Positions 11,476 through 26,969 of a stretch of 64,000 bases of DNA are shown here, piece by piece; the first letter of the stretch is position 1, and the number at the start of each line of letters is the position of its first letter. Both the position numbers and the translations under genes were made by a program. The DNA is taken from positions 2,073,660-2,137,659 of the forward strand of contig JAREIK010002254.1 in the NCBI GenBank assembly GCA_029783825.1, written 5' to 3'. Source of the DNA: Sapria himalayana (lineage: Eukaryota; Streptophyta; Magnoliopsida; Malpighiales; Rafflesiaceae). The notes under the pieces were generated by a model that saw only the letters and a program-made list of their open reading frames with translations, searched no databases and was not told the origin of the DNA.

Positions 11476-13159
11476 CTCCTCCAACAAAAACATTTAATCA
11501 TTTTATTTATGTTTGTCAATAAATTTTAATTTAAATGTATATTGATTAAATTATATTTATGTTTTTCAATTATAAATATATTGATAAAATTATTAAATAT
11601 TTAATTTTTAATTGAACATTTTGAATTTTTTGTGGTTATAATCATGAAGCTACTTCAAAAAATTGAAACAAATGATTAGTAATCAGCATCATTAATTAAA
11701 AAAAAAACATTAACTTAAAAATATTGTAACATTATTCTGATATTTTATGCCAATAATCAAAAATACGATAATGTTTCGAAATTTTTGTAATTATAGTGCC
11801 TGACCAAAACCCAGATTTTTAAAATTTATTATTTTCTATTTACTCAAAAATACTAATATAAGATTAATTTTAAAATAACTTTCATCAATTCTATTTTATT
11901 AATAAATTTTAAATTTCCATAATTTAATTTTAAAACATATATAGGCTTTTCTGATTTAATATTTATATAAATATTAGAAAAAAATGTTTATTAGAAAAAA
12001 TTAAATACAATATTTGTTAGAATATTTATTGTAGGTTGCTCTTGTAGTCCTGTTTTGTTTCTCCTCACTCGTCAATGAAAGATAGAACAAATTTTTAGTG
12101 CTTAATCCCTTAGCATTATTTTTTCACGGAAAGTATAAAAACAAACATTTGAAGCAAATATATAGAAAATAAAGATACAAAAATATAAAAGTAAACTAAA
12201 ATTATAAAAAATAAATAATTTAAATAAAAAATATGAAATAGATTTTTATTTAACCATAAATGATATTATTTCATAAATAAATAATATAATATAATATAAT
12301 ATAATAATAAAGTATTTCTTATATATATATATATATATATAAATATATATATTATGGTTATAAGATTTTAAAAATTCAATTTATGTTGTATTAATATAAT
12401 ATGAAATAATTATAAATGCATAAATTTTGAATCTTTTAGTCATTATAAATTTGAATCTTTGAAGTATTCATTTAATAACCATGCTTAGATATTTATTTTT
12501 TAAATAATCAAAATTTTTGTGATGTTATTAAAACATCTGTGTATTAATTTTAAAATTCAATTTATTTTCTTTTTAATTTTATAAAAAATTTGAATTTTTT
12601 TTTATTTGAAATTTTTTTTATTATTCAAAATTTTTAAATATTTTAGTCATTATTTTTTTAAAAGATTTCTATAATCATTAAAATATTTTATAAATATAGG
12701 AATAATATTAATATTTACTTGTTTATTCGTTAATTCATATAATTTTATAAATTTTTTTATTTAAAATAATAATTGTTTATTTTAGCTTTTTATCAGGAGT
12801 AATTTTTATTTATGTTAATTTATTAATTAAATTATTTTCAAAATATTTATATATAAATAATAAATTATATATTTTTTACAATACAAATATTTAAAAATCA
12901 TAATTAAAAATTTTAGAAAATTATTTTTTATAATATTTTGATTAATTTTATAATCAAAAAAACAATAATTTGACTTATCTACTATAAATTTTTATTTGTA
13001 TATATATATTTATGAAATTTTTTATTTATAATATCATATTTTTATAATTATATGAGGAGATTATGTGTTTCAAGGATAGCTCATCTATAGACTATGAAAT
13101 ACTTTTAATATAAAAAATTAAATAAAATATTAAAATAAATAATTTTAAAAAATATTAAA
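11476..13159. other. Very AT-rich interval, no recognised gene
   Basis: Unique sequence dominated by A/T homopolymer runs, with small repeats (ATATA)n near 12285-12305 and (TA)n at 12322-12341. No open frame or motif on either strand is convincing. Confidence 0.6.
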
Positions 13160-13872
13160 TTATTATAAATTAGCAATGGAAATTATCACTAGCCCAAATA
13201 GCATGGGAAAAATCCCCAGCTAAATGCATATATTTTGAGAAAGTAAAAATATAAGGAATAATTACTTCGAATTTTTTATAAAATTATAAAAAAATAAATT
13301 CAACTATTTATTTAGGAATGAATTTTGTCTTGAACTAATTAGCTATGCAAATTTCATCACGAAATATGTTGTTATATCAAGGATGTAATTGGCTAGGAAA
13401 ATTTCATCACTAAATCTGTCTCTATATTCCAGATCTAATTAACTAGAGAAATTACCTCGCTAAATCCTTTGCTATATCCCGGTTGTAATTATCTAGAAAA
13501 ATATGTTGCTAAATCTGTCACTATATGAAATATGTAATTAGCTAGGAAAATTCCATCGCAAAATCCATCACTATATCAAGGATGTAATTAGCTAGAAAAA
13601 TAGCGACGAATTATTTTTGGATCTAATTTGCTATGAAAATTACGTCGGTAAATCAAATGCTAGATTTATGGCTTTTTGTTGCACAGAAAGTTACAAATAA
13701 AATAGTGAGGGAATATTTTCAAAAGTGAAATTCCATCGCTAATCCATCACTAAATTTTTTTTCAATACAAAATCAGAAATCCCTTTCTATTCTCTAGCTA
13801 ATACCTCGCAATTTAGCTAGATAATGATCCCTATATAAATTTTCCTAGCTAAATTGACATTTTTTTGTAGTG
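13160..13872. repeat. Element A right subterminal repeats and terminal inverted repeat
   Basis: Repeated motifs of the form GTAATTAGCTAGAAAAAT, ATTCCATCGCTAAATC and CACTATATCAAGGATG recur every 50-60 bp, followed by the terminal TTTTTTGTAGTG. They mirror, in opposite orientation, the GCTAAATT/TTAGCGAC motifs at the left end. This is the expected TNPA-binding architecture of a CACTA end. Confidence 0.8.
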
Positions 13873-15977
13873 TATCTAGCTATCTATCTATCTATCTCTA
13901 TATCTATCTATCTAACTTTATGTCTTTCTATCTATCAATCTTCCTATTTTTTTGACTATTTATCTATCTATCGATCTGTCTATCTTTAAATCTATCATGT
14001 TGTCTTTGTATCTATGTATCTATCAATCTATCTGATTGGCCATCTGTATATATGTGTGTCTATCTATCTATCGATTTGTTTATCAATATGTCTCTCTATC
14101 TGTATATATATGTGTGTCTACCTATATGTATATCTATCTATCTATCTATCCATCTATCTATATATCTATCTATTTTGTCTATCTATTAGACTATCATTTT
14201 GTCTATCTATCTATAGAACTATCTATATATATGACTAATCTTCTATAGAAATTTCTATCTATCTATCTATCTATCTATTTGTCTATATATTAATCAATCA
14301 ATAAGTCTATCTATCTATATATTAATTTGTATATCAATCTATCTATCAAATAGTCAATAAATCTATATATAAATATGTCAATCAATCTATTTATCAATCT
14401 ATTTTTAAATCTGTCAATCAATATATCAATATATCTATCTATCTATCTCTCTCTCTCTCTCTCTCTATATGTATCTATCAATCTATCTAACTATCTGTAT
14501 ATCAATACATCTATCTAACTCTCTATCTATCTATATAATATATATCTGTCTATTTTTTTATCGAATAAACTATTGATATATTAATCTGTCTGTCTGTTAA
14601 TCTCTCGGTCTATAAATCTATCTATCAAAATGTTTATTAATCTATCAATCTATCTATCAATATATCTATCTATCTATCTGTCCATCTATCTATTTATCAA
14701 TCTATCTTTCATTCTTTCTTTATATGTGTATATATATTTGGCTATCAATCTACCTATCAATCTTTCTAGTAGTCTTTCTAGCAATCATTCTAGCAATCTT
14801 TCTAGCTATCTTTCAATCTGTCAAACTATCTATCTATCTATTTTTCTATTAATCTATCTATCAATTTATCAATCTATCTATTTTTCTATCTAACTATTTA
14901 TCTATCTATCTATCTATTTATCTCTCTATAAATCTATCTATTTATCTATCTATATATCTATCTGTCTGTTTATCTATCTGTCTATCTATCTATTTATCTA
15001 TCTATCTATTTATTTATCTATTTATTTATCAGACTATCTATCTATCTAACTAACTAACTATTTGTATTGCTTTCAATCTATCTATCTATCTATTTTATTT
15101 ATCTATCTTTTTATCTATCTATATATCTATCTATGTATCTATTTTTCTATCTATCTTTCAATCTAAATGTATATCTATCTGTATATTAATTTGCCTATAT
15201 ATTTCTCTATCTATCTATTTATCTATATAGCTATCTATCTATCTATCTATCTATCTATTTATCTATCTATATATCTATCTATCTATATATCTGTATATTT
15301 ATCTATCTTTCTATCTATATTTCTATCTATCTGTCTATCTTTTGATCTATATATCTGTCAATTTATCTGTCTATCAATTTGTCTCTCTATCTATCTTCTA
15401 TCTGTATATATATATATGTATTTTTCTTTCTATCTATATATATAACTCTATATATATATATATATATATATATGTCTATCTTTTTGTCTATCTATCTGGC
15501 AAATAATATATCAATCTATTTATCTATATATCATTCTACCTTTTTTTCTATCTATCATTTATCTATCTATCTAAAAATCTAAAATTGATCTATCTATCAA
15601 TCTGGATATCAATCAATCTATCTATCTATTTATTAATCAATCTATCAATGTATCTATCAATTTTTATATAAATTTCGCTATCAATCAATCAATCTATTTA
15701 TCATTCGCTCTATTAATCTATCTAATATTCTATCTATTTATCTATCAAATTTTTTATCTGTATATCTATCTATATATCTAGTTATCTATATATCTATGTA
15801 TCTATCTAACTATTTATATATCTGTTTAACTATTTATATATCTATTTATTTATCTATCTGTCTATTTGTCTATCTATCTATCTATCTATCTATCTGTTTA
15901 TATATCTATCTATCTATTTATATATCTATCTGATTGAATATCTATTTATCAATATATCTATAGATCTATCTGTCTAG

Positions 15978-16015
<38 letters not shown>

Positions 16016-17703
16016 ATATCTATCTATATTTCTATCGTTTTGTCTATATATCTATCAATCTATTTATAGGTATATCTTTATATTTATATATCTATCTATC
16101 TCTCTGTCTATCTATCTGTCAAGCTATCTTTCTAAAATACTATCCATTAATATATCTATCTATATGTCTATATATATGTCCTTCAATCTTTCTATCTATC
16201 TCTTAATCTATCTATCAATCTTCTATCAATATGTCTATCTATCTATCTATCTATATATCTTTCTTTCTATATGTCTATCTATTAATCTATCTATCTTATT
16301 ATCTATCTATTTTTATTTCTATCTATTTATCTATCTATCTGTTTATCTAACTATCTATCTATCTATCACTCTTTATATCTGTCTATCTATCTATTTATCT
16401 ATCTATCTATCTGTCTATAAATCTATCTATCTATCAATTTATGAATAGTTTTATCTTTCTATCTATCAATCTTTCTTTCAATCTGTATATCAATTAGTCA
16501 ATTAATCTATTTTTATATCTATCAATCAATTAATCAATCTGTATATATATATCTATCTATATCTATCTATCTATTTATTCGTCTTTATTTCTGTCTATCT
16601 ATATGTGTGTCTATCTATCTATTTGTATGTCTATATATCTATATATTTATTTGTCTGTCTGTGTGTATGGATGTCTGTCTATCTGTCTTTATATTTTTAT
16701 ATCTATTAGGCTATCTTTTTGTCTATATATACATATATATGTATTTATCTATCTTTTTATCTATCTATCTATCTATCTTTATATCTAGTTATCTTTCAAT
16801 ATGCCTATCTATCTTTCTAGCAAACTTTCTATATTTTTGACTATCTATCTATATAAAAAGTCTATCTATGAGTCTATATATTTTTCTATCTATTTGACTA
16901 TCTATTTTTCTATCTATTTGTATATCTATCTATCTATTTGTATATCTATCTATCTATAATCTATTTATCTATCTATCTGTCTATCTATATCTATCTTTCA
17001 ACTATCTATCTTTCTATCTATCTGTCTATCTATCTTTATATCTATATGTCTATCTATCTATCTATTATCAATCTATATATCTAAACATCTATTTGTCTAT
17101 CTATCTATTTGCCTATATATCTATCTACCTATCTATCTATCTATCAGACTATGTACTTATCTATCGAATTTACTTTCTATATATCTATCTATTTATTTAT
17201 TTGACTTTCTTTCTATCAGTCTTTCCATCTTTCTATTTGCTTATCTATCTATCTATCTAATTATCTGTCTATCAATCTATCTATCTAATTATTTGGCTAT
17301 CTATCTGTCTATCAATCAATCAATTAATCTATCTATCTATATCCCGATATATCTGTCTATCTATCTATCTATCTATTTATCTATCTATATATATTTATTT
17401 ATTTAGTTGTATATCTATTTTTATATCTATCTACCTATCTCACTATCCATATTTTGCCTATTTATGTATCTTTATGTCTATATGTCTATCTATCAATATG
17501 TTTATCTATCTACCAATCTATATTTCTAAATGATTTGTCTCTCAATCTAGATTGATAGATTAAAATCTATCAATCAATCTATTTATCCAACAATCTATTA
17601 TCTATCTATAAATCTATCTATCAATCTATCTATAATATTGTCTATAAATCTATCTATTTATGTATATATATTCTATCAATCTTTCTATCTATCTCTCTGT
17701 CTA

Positions 17704-17739
<36 letters not shown>

Positions 17740-19021
17740 TGTCTATCTATGTGTCGAACTATTTGTTTATCTATCTCTTTCTCAATCTACAATCAATATC
17801 TATATCAATCTATCTATTAATATTTCTATCAATCTATATATCATACTATCTATAAATCTAACTATCTTTCTATCTATCAATTTCTCTACTTGTCTCTCTA
17901 TTTATATATCTTTCTATCTATATGTCTATCTATTTGTATAATTATTTATTTATTTATTATCTAACTATCTATCAATTTGACTATCTATATGTCTTTGTAT
18001 CTATTTATCTTTCTATCTATCTTTCTTTCTTTCTGACTATCTATTTGTTTATCTATATAGTTATCTATCTATATATCTATCTAGCAATCAATCAATCTAT
18101 CTATCTATCTATCTGACTATTTATTTGTCTATCTATCTTTCTATCAATATATCTATTTATCTATCTATAAATATCTTTATCAATTTATCTATAAAACTAA
18201 ATATCATTCTTTCTATCAATCTATCTATCATTCTATCTATTAATTTGTTTATTACATCTATCTATCAATCTATCTATCAATCTATTTATAAGAAATACAT
18301 ATCATTCTATCTTTCCAACACTCATTAATTCTATCTATCAATTTGTTAATCAATCTGTAAATGAATCTAACCACATATCTATCTATGTATCTTTAATCGA
18401 TCAATCTATCAAAATACGTATCAATTTGTCTATCAATCTTTCTTTCAATTAATTTATCAATTAGTATATCATTCTATATATATATATATATATATCTATA
18501 GATCTTTCTAATAATATATCTATCTATCTATATGTATATGTATATAAATCTATATATCGATCGATCGATCTATTTATTTATCTATTTTCTTTTCTATCTA
18601 TATGTCTATAATTTTATCTATATATATATATATTAATTTGTATTTGTATTTGTATTTTTTAAGCAATATGTCTATCAATCATTCTTTCAATTTGTCAATC
18701 AATCAATCAATCTATCAATCTATCTGTCTGTCATTCTATCTATCTATGTATGTTTCTATCTATCTATCTATCTATAAGTCTGTCTATCGAACAGTTTATC
18801 TATGAGTCTATCTATCTGTCTATATATTTGTCTATCTATATGTCTATCTATTTTTCTATCTATCTATCTATCTATACATCTATCTATATGTTTATATTTC
18901 TGTGTATCTCTCTATCTATATATTTTTATATCTATCTATTTGTCTATCTATCTATCTATCTATTTATCTATATACCTATCTATATATCTAGTAATCTATC
19001 AATCAATCTTGTGAACTTTTG

Positions 19022-19055
<34 letters not shown>

Positions 19056-21941
19056 CTATCTATTAGTTTAACTATTTGTGTATCTGTCTATCTTTCTATA
19101 TATCTATCTATTTATCTATCTATCTGTCTATTTATCTGCCTATCTTTTTTACTATATATATATATATCTATCTATCTATTTATCTATCTACTTATCTATC
19201 TAACTAACTGTCTATCATTCTATATATCAATATATCTATCTATCTATCGATCTATATGTCTATTAATTAATCTATCTATCTATTTATTTGTCTAATTATC
19301 TATTTATCTATATGAAAATCTATCTATCTATCTATCTATTTTTTTCTATATATTTTTGTATCTATCTATCAATCTATGAATCAATCTATTAATTAATCTA
19401 TCTAACTATATATCTATCTGCCTGCTTGACTAACAATCTATCTATCTATTTATTTGTCTATTTATTTGTCTATCTATTGGTCTATATATCTATCTATCTA
19501 TCTGTATATCTAACAGTATATCTATGTATCATCAATATGTATATTTATCTATCTGTCTGTTTGTCTGTCTGTCTATCTATTTATATGTCTATCTAATTGT
19601 CTATCTATGTATGTATCTAACTAACTAACTATCTATCTGTCTATATTTCTATCTATTCATTTGATTATCTATCTTTCTATTTATCTATCTAACTATTTGT
19701 ATGTATATATATATATATATATATATCTGTTTGTCTATCTTTTTATATATCTATATATAGATCCATCTAACAATATGTCTATCTATCTATATATCTATCT
19801 TAATAACTAATTTATCTATTTATCTATCTATCTATGCATCTAAATATTGATCTATCGATTTGTATATCTTTGTATCTATCTATTTGTCTATCTCACTATC
19901 TTTCAATCTGTCTATTTGTATCTATATATATCTATCTCTCATTCTATATATCTATCTTTCTATCAATCTATATATCAATATGTTTATCAATCTCTATTTT
20001 TATCTATCTGCATATCTGTCTATCTATCTATTTGTTTATCTATCTCACTATCTAACTATCTATATATCTATCTATCAATTTGTTAATCTATTTATCTAAT
20101 AATCTATCTATGTATCTATATATCTATCAATCTGTCTATCTGTCTATCTATTTGTATTTCTATCTTTCTATTTCTCTATTTATCTATATAATAATCTATC
20201 GATCAATCAATCAATCTATCTACCTATTTGTCTATCTATGTAATGATCAATATCTATATCTATCTATCTTTTTATCAATTAGTCTATTAATTTATCTATC
20301 AATCTGGCTTTCTATTTATCAATCTATTTATCTATCTTTTATTTATCTATTTATTTGTCCTTCTATCGTTCAATCTATTTGCCTATTTGTCTATCCATTT
20401 ATCTGTCTATTATATTATTTATATATTTTTGTATCTATATATCTATCTATCTATCTGCCTATCTATCTATATACCCTTCTTTATTTCTCTTGTATCTACC
20501 TATCTATTTATCTATCTATATATCTATTAATTTATATATCTATATCTGTATCTATCTATTTTTCTATCATTCTATCTTTCTTTCTGCCTATCTATCTATC
20601 TATATATCTTTCTTTATTTCTCTTGTATCTATCTGTCTATTTATCTATCTATATATCTATTAATTTTAATATCTATATCTATATCTATCAATTTTTTATC
20701 ATTCTATCTATCTATCTATCATTCTATCTTTCAATCTATCTATTAGACTATCTAATAATTTATAAATCTATTTATCTATCAATTTGTATATCAAACTATT
20801 TATTAATTAATCTATATATATGTCTATCTATCTATCTATCTATCTTTCTATCTATCTATCTATCTATCTATCTATCCATATGTCTATCTATCTATCTTTC
20901 ACTCTATCAAAATATGTATCAAATTGTATTTCTATCGTTTTATCTATTAGTCTATATGTTTATCTGCCTATCTATCTATGTGTCTATTTTATTCTGTATA
21001 TTTTGTTTACCTATATATTTGTCTATCTATCTATTTGTATGTCTATCTGTATATCTATCAATCAATCAATCAATATCTTTGTCTATCTTTCTGTCTATAT
21101 AACTATCTTTCTATCTAACTACCTATCTATATAATTATCTATCTATCTATCTATCAAACTAACTTTTTATCTATTTTTGTATCTATTTGTCTATCAATAA
21201 GCTACCTTTATGTTTATTTAATTGTTTATCTATCAAGATGCATTTCTATTTGTCTATCTATCTATCTATCATAATGTTTATATTTCTATCTATTCGTCTA
21301 TATGTCTATTTATCATTTAGTATATTTTTCTGTATATCTATTTTTTTAACATTATATCTATCTATCTTTCTTTCTATCAAATTATCAATCAATCAATCTA
21401 TTTATCTTTCTATACATCTATCTATCATTAGTTATATTTAACTATCTACCTATCTTTATGTCTATATATCTATCTAACTTTCTATATATCTCTAAGTCTT
21501 TATATCTACCAATCTACCTGTCTATCTATATTTTAATATCTTTGTCTATTTATCTATCTATATATGTGTCTATCTATCTATCTACTATTTGTCTATCTAT
21601 CTGTATATCTATATTTTTATCTTTTTTTCTATCTATCAATATATCTTTCTATCTATCTTTCTGTCTATCTATATTTCTATCTTGGTGTCTATTTATCTGA
21701 CTATCTATCTGTATATCTATCTATCTATATTTCTATGTGTCTATTTATATGTATATCTATACGTCTATCTATCTATTAGTCTATATGTCTATCTATCTAT
21801 GTTTCTTTCTATATATCTATTTGTCTATGTATGTGTCTATCAATCAATCTATCTATGTATCTATCTATTTGTATATCTACATATCTACCTATCTGTATAT
21901 CTATATATTTATCTATTTCTTTATTTATCTTTCTATCAATT

Positions 21942-21980
<39 letters not shown>

Positions 21981-23190
21981 CTATATATCTTACAATCAAT
22001 CTATTAATTTATCTATGTATCTATATGGGTATCTATCTTTCTATATATTTGACTATCTATCTGCCTATCTATCTATCTGTCTATATATCTATCTACCTAT
22101 CTTTCTTTCTTTTTGTGTATCTGACTACCTATCTATCTCTCAATCTATATGTCTATCTATCTATCTATCTATCTTCCATTCTAATAATCTAGATATCTTT
22201 ATGTATATCTATATATGTATTTATTTATCTATCTATCTGTCTATCTATCAATCTGTTTATAAATCTGTCTCTATCTGTCTATCTCTCTGTCCATCTCTCT
22301 GTCCATCTCTCTGTCTATCTATCTGTTTATAAATCTATCTCTATCTGTCTATTTTTCTATCAATCTATCTATATGTGTATCATAATAATCTAAATATCTA
22401 TCTAATAATTTGTCGATCTATTTCTTTATCTACCTTTCTATCTATCTGTATAACTATCTATTTATATATCTATCTATTTTTCAAACTATCTATCATTCTA
22501 TCAATCTATCTATCAATCATTCTTTCAATCAGTCTTTCAATCTGCTTTCAATCAAATTAATAAATCTGTCTATCTAAATATATATATCTATTTGTCTATT
22601 AATCTAACTAACAATCTATCTATTTAACTAACAATATTTTTCTCTGTCTATTCATTTTGTGTATCTAGCTATTTGTCTATCTATTTGACTATTTGTCTTT
22701 TTGTCTGTCTATCTTTTTTTCTATATATCTGTCTATAATCAGCACATTAAAATGTCTATTTATCTATATATCTATCTATTTGTCTATCCGTCTGTCTGTC
22801 TATGTATTTGTTTATCTCACTATGTAACTATCTATTTATTTATCTATCTATCTAACATTCTATATTTCTATTTATCTATTTATCTATTTATCTATTTGTC
22901 TATGTATATTTCTATTTATCTGTGTATCACATTGTCTATTAATCTGAATATCACCATGAGTATAATCTTGTCAATCAATCTGTCTATTATTATGTCTTTC
23001 TATCTATTTATAAATCTATATATTTATTTTTCTATCTCTATTTATTTTTATATTTTTGTAAGTGTATATCTATGTGTCTATCTATTTATCTACTATCTTT
23101 CTATCTATTTATATGTCTATTTATCTATCTACCTAACTATATGCATATCTATCTTTCTATTTATTTAGCAATCTAATATTATATCAATCT

Positions 23191-23233
<43 letters not shown>

Positions 23234-25376
23234 TATTAATCTATATTTCTATCTATCTATCTATCTATCTTTAAGTCTATCTATCTATCGATCTATATGT
23301 TTAATAATTTGACTATGTAATGATCAATCTATTTATCTATCTATCAATCTATCTATATATATATTTATCAATCTTTAAATATATCTATTTATCAATTTAT
23401 CTATTTATCTATCTGTCTATCTATTTGTCTAACTATCTATCTAACTTTCTATCTATCTATCCATCAATCTATAATTTTAATAATTTGTTGATCTATGCCT
23501 CATTCTTTCTATCTATCTATATGTGTATCAATCTATCTTTCTACCAGTTTATAAATTTGTCTATCAATCTATTTATGAACCTGTATATCTATCTGTCTAT
23601 TTTTTTATCTATCATTTTGTTAATCTATATGTCTATCTATCTGTCTATATATATTCCAATTTATTTATATATTTCTATATCTATCAATCTATCAATCTAG
23701 CTCTCTTTCTTTTAAATTTATTTATTTATTTATCTATCTGTCTATCTGTCTATTTATCTATTTGTCAACCTATCTTTATTTCTCTCTAAATGTGTGTCTT
23801 TATCTATGTATTTGGTTCTCTATCTGTCTATCTATTTATTTTTTTACCTATCTATCTTTCTAGATATAAATATATATATCTATCTATTTGTCTATTTATC
23901 TATCAATATATTTGTCTATCTATCTATCTATCTAATTGTATGTCTATCTAATAATCTAGCTATCTATCTATATATCTATGTGTCTACCTATCTTCTTATC
24001 AATCAATCTATCTGACTATTTATTTGTCTATCTATCTGTCTATCTATTTGTATATTTATTTGTTTATCAATCTTTCTATTAATCAGTGTATCAATCTATA
24101 TGTCAATCTATATATCAATCTTTCTATTAATCTTTCTATCAATCTTTCTATCTATCTATCTATCAAATTTTCTATCAATCCTCCTATCATTTTGTTTATC
24201 ATTCTAACTATCAATATGTCTATCAATCTGTCTATCAATCTGTCTATCACTCTCAATATCATTCTATCTAATAATCTGCCTATCTATCATTCTATTAATC
24301 TGATTATCATTCTATCTATAAATTTGTATATCTATCTCTCTATATATCTGTCTATTTATCTATTTATCTATCTAACTAACTAACTAGCTATCTATATAGC
24401 TATCTATCTATCTATTTGTCTATTTAACAATCAATCAAACTATCTATCTATTTATATGTCTATCTATCCATCTATCTTTCTTTATTTCAATCTCTCTTTC
24501 GTCTATGTATTAATCTCTCTAAAAATCTATCTATAAATGTGTCTATCAATCTATATATCAATATGTCTATCAATCTGTGTTTCATTCTTCATATCTTTCT
24601 ATCTATCTGGCTATCTATCTAGCTATCTATTTATTTTTCTATCTATCTATCTTTCTATCTATCTATATGTCTATCTTTTTGTCTATCTATCTATCTATCT
24701 AATAATCTTTCAACCTATCTTTTGAATAATCTAACTATCTATCTCTCTATCTTTCTATCTTTTTATCTATCTATTAATATATCTATCTATCTATCTACTA
24801 ATTTCTTTATCATGCTATATATCAATCTTTTTTTTATATCTATCAATCTTTCTATCAACCTATCGATAAATCTTCTATTGATATATCTATCAATTTGTGT
24901 ATCTATCTGACTATATCTATGTCTATAAAAATATATATATATATATATATATATATTTCTATATATCTATATATATTTGCTTTTCTATCTATTTGTCTAT
25001 CTATCTATATATCTATCTATATGTTTATTTGTCTATCTTTTAGTCTATCAATCTGTCTATCCATCTCTCTATCTATCTATCTATCTATGTGTCTATCTAT
25101 ATGTCTATCTATCTGTCTATCTATTTATTTACTATATCACTATCTATCTATCAATCTTTCTTTCTATCTATGTGTCTATCTATCTATCTATCTTTCTATC
25201 TATATGTCTATATATATGTTTATCTATCTCTATATCTATTCATGTATCTATCTATTTACATATCTATCTATCTGACTATCTTTCTATCTATCTATATATT
25301 TATCTATCTATTTATCAATTCATATTTGCATTTTTCTATTTATCTATCTTTTTATATGTCTATAATTTGATGTGTG

Positions 25377-25415
<39 letters not shown>

Positions 25416-26165
25416 CTATATATCTATCAGTCTAACTATCTATCTATATATTTGTTTATCTATCTACTTAACTATCTATTTATCTATCTATCTTTCATTC
25501 TTACTATATAACTGTATATATATATATATATATCTATTTATATATCTATATATCTGCCATTTGATATGTCTATCAATATGTCTATCTATCTATTTATATA
25601 TCTATTTAACTATATGTTTAATTATATATATATATATCTCTATATATATCTATATATTTGTCTATCTATTTATCAATCAATCAATCTATCTGTATATATC
25701 TATCTATTAATGTATATGTGTGTGTGTGTGTGTATATATATATTATTTATTTTTTTATTTCTACCTATCTATCAATGTAACTATCTTTTGATATACTATC
25801 TATCTATCTATGTTTCTATCTATCTATCTATCTTTCTATCTATCTTTCTATCTATCTTTCTTTCTATTTTTTCTTTCTTTCTTGCTATCTATCTGTATAT
25901 CTATATATCTATATATCTAAATATATAACTATCTACCTAATGATCTATCTGTATATCTATCTATCTAAATATATAACTATTTACTTAATGATTTATCTAT
26001 CAATATGTCTATCTATCTGTTTATATATCTATCTAACTATATATCTATATTTCTATATATCTATTTGTCTATCCATCTGTTTATATATTTGTCAATCTAT
26101 CTATATAATTTCTTATCTAAATGTCGATCTATATCTCAATTTATTAGTCTATCTATTTATGTATT
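13873..26165 (+). repeat. TCTA/TCTG tetranucleotide array, block 2
   Basis: The longest uninterrupted block of the array, 12.3 kb, with the same polarity and variant spectrum as block 1. Embedded are pure TCTA runs, (TA)n runs (for example near 15980, 21945, 23200, 24930 and 25380), a TCTC run near 14446, GTAT near 17712 and (GT)n near 19035. It contains the longest open frame of the window (340 codons from 20080), but that frame is again a Leu-Ser-Ile-Tyr style translation in which the neighbouring frames are open too. No gene is supported anywhere in the block. Confidence 0.95.
20479..20745 (+). repeat. 133-bp tandem duplication within the array
   Basis: The word TTATTTCTCTTGTATCTA occurs at about 20481 and again 133 bp later. 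Similar order of flanking words follows in both copies (TATCTATTAATTT, ATATCTATATCTATATC-like, TTTTATCATTCTATC). This shows a recent segmental duplication over the 4-bp lattice. Confidence 0.7.
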
Positions 26166-26745
26166 CACTACTAAATTTCACCAAATTACCGATCAAATAT
26201 TTGGTCGGTAATTCAGTGTTTTTTGTTTGGTAACCTAAATACTAACCATTTACCGACCAAATATTTTGTCACAATTTTGTTCGTCGATAATTTTTTTATC
26301 GACAAAAAATTAATCGTCAGTAAATTATCGACCATTTAGTGACCCTCTACCGACAAATAATTACCGACTATTTCTGACAATTTTCTGACCAAAATAATTA
26401 GGTCAGAATATGGTCTCCAAATGGTCGATAATTAATGACCATTTATCAATCATTCAGCGACAAATAATTACCGACTAAATTCCAACCATTTTCCGACCAA
26501 AAGGACTTGGTCAGTAAATGGTCTCCAAAAGGTCGGTAATTATTGAAAAAATTGCGTCCAAAAACTGACCAAAATCTTTTAAAATTATTGGTCGGTAATT
26601 GACCTCCAAAAGTATTTCCAACAATTTGGTGACCTTTTACCGACCATTGATATTAAAAAGTTTTGGTCGGTTTGGTTGCAATTCGGTCGGTAATTACCGA
26701 CCGAAACTTTTTGTTTGTAGTTTTGCAGTAGTTTCTACAGAAACT
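26166..26745. repeat. Element C left terminal and subterminal repeats
   Basis: About twenty copies, in both orientations, of ATTACCGACCAAA / TTGGTCGGTAATT and looser versions (GGTCAGAAAATGGTC-like). The spacing and inverted layout are typical of CACTA subterminal protein-binding arrays. Confidence 0.85.
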
Positions 26746-26969
26746 GGAACATAAAACACAAAAAATAAAATCCTAAAAAATATTCAGTTTAATGCAATTG
26801 CTGCAGAAACATAAACAAATAACACAACAAAAAAATCTAATTAAGTCCAGTAAATAACTATATGTACTGCATATATATATTAAATACATCAAGAAAAAAT
26901 AAAAAAAAATGAAATCCATAATCAATGTTTTAAGGCATTGAAAAAAAATGTGTGTAATAAATTCAATCA

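Larger units (their letters stand above)
4533..13872. mobile_element. CACTA (En/Spm) element A, non-autonomous, about 9.3 kb
   Basis: The left end reads TACTACAAAAAATCCC (first C of CACTA mutated to T) and the right end TTTTTTGTAGTG, the reverse complement of CACTACAAAAAA. Array sequence lies immediately on both sides. The flanking trinucleotides are TAA and TAT, matching the family's 3-bp duplication at two of three positions. Many copies of a GCTAAA/TTAGCGAC motif crowd both termini. No TNP2 or TNPA coding is visible. The inside holds a block shared with element B, microsatellites, a copia remnant and an unidentified coding-like fragment. It is therefore a non-autonomous member, probably related to element B. 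Confidence 0.8.

Noticed and set aside
20080..21102. Open frame of 340 codons reading Leu-Ser-Ile-Tyr repeats, and dozens of shorter ones in blocks 1-5
   Set aside because: Three 4-bp units make 12 bases and four codons, so the repeat gives the same peptide in all three frames and no stops on one strand. There is no start context, no domain and no frame-specific conservation; the frames switch strand exactly where the array does.
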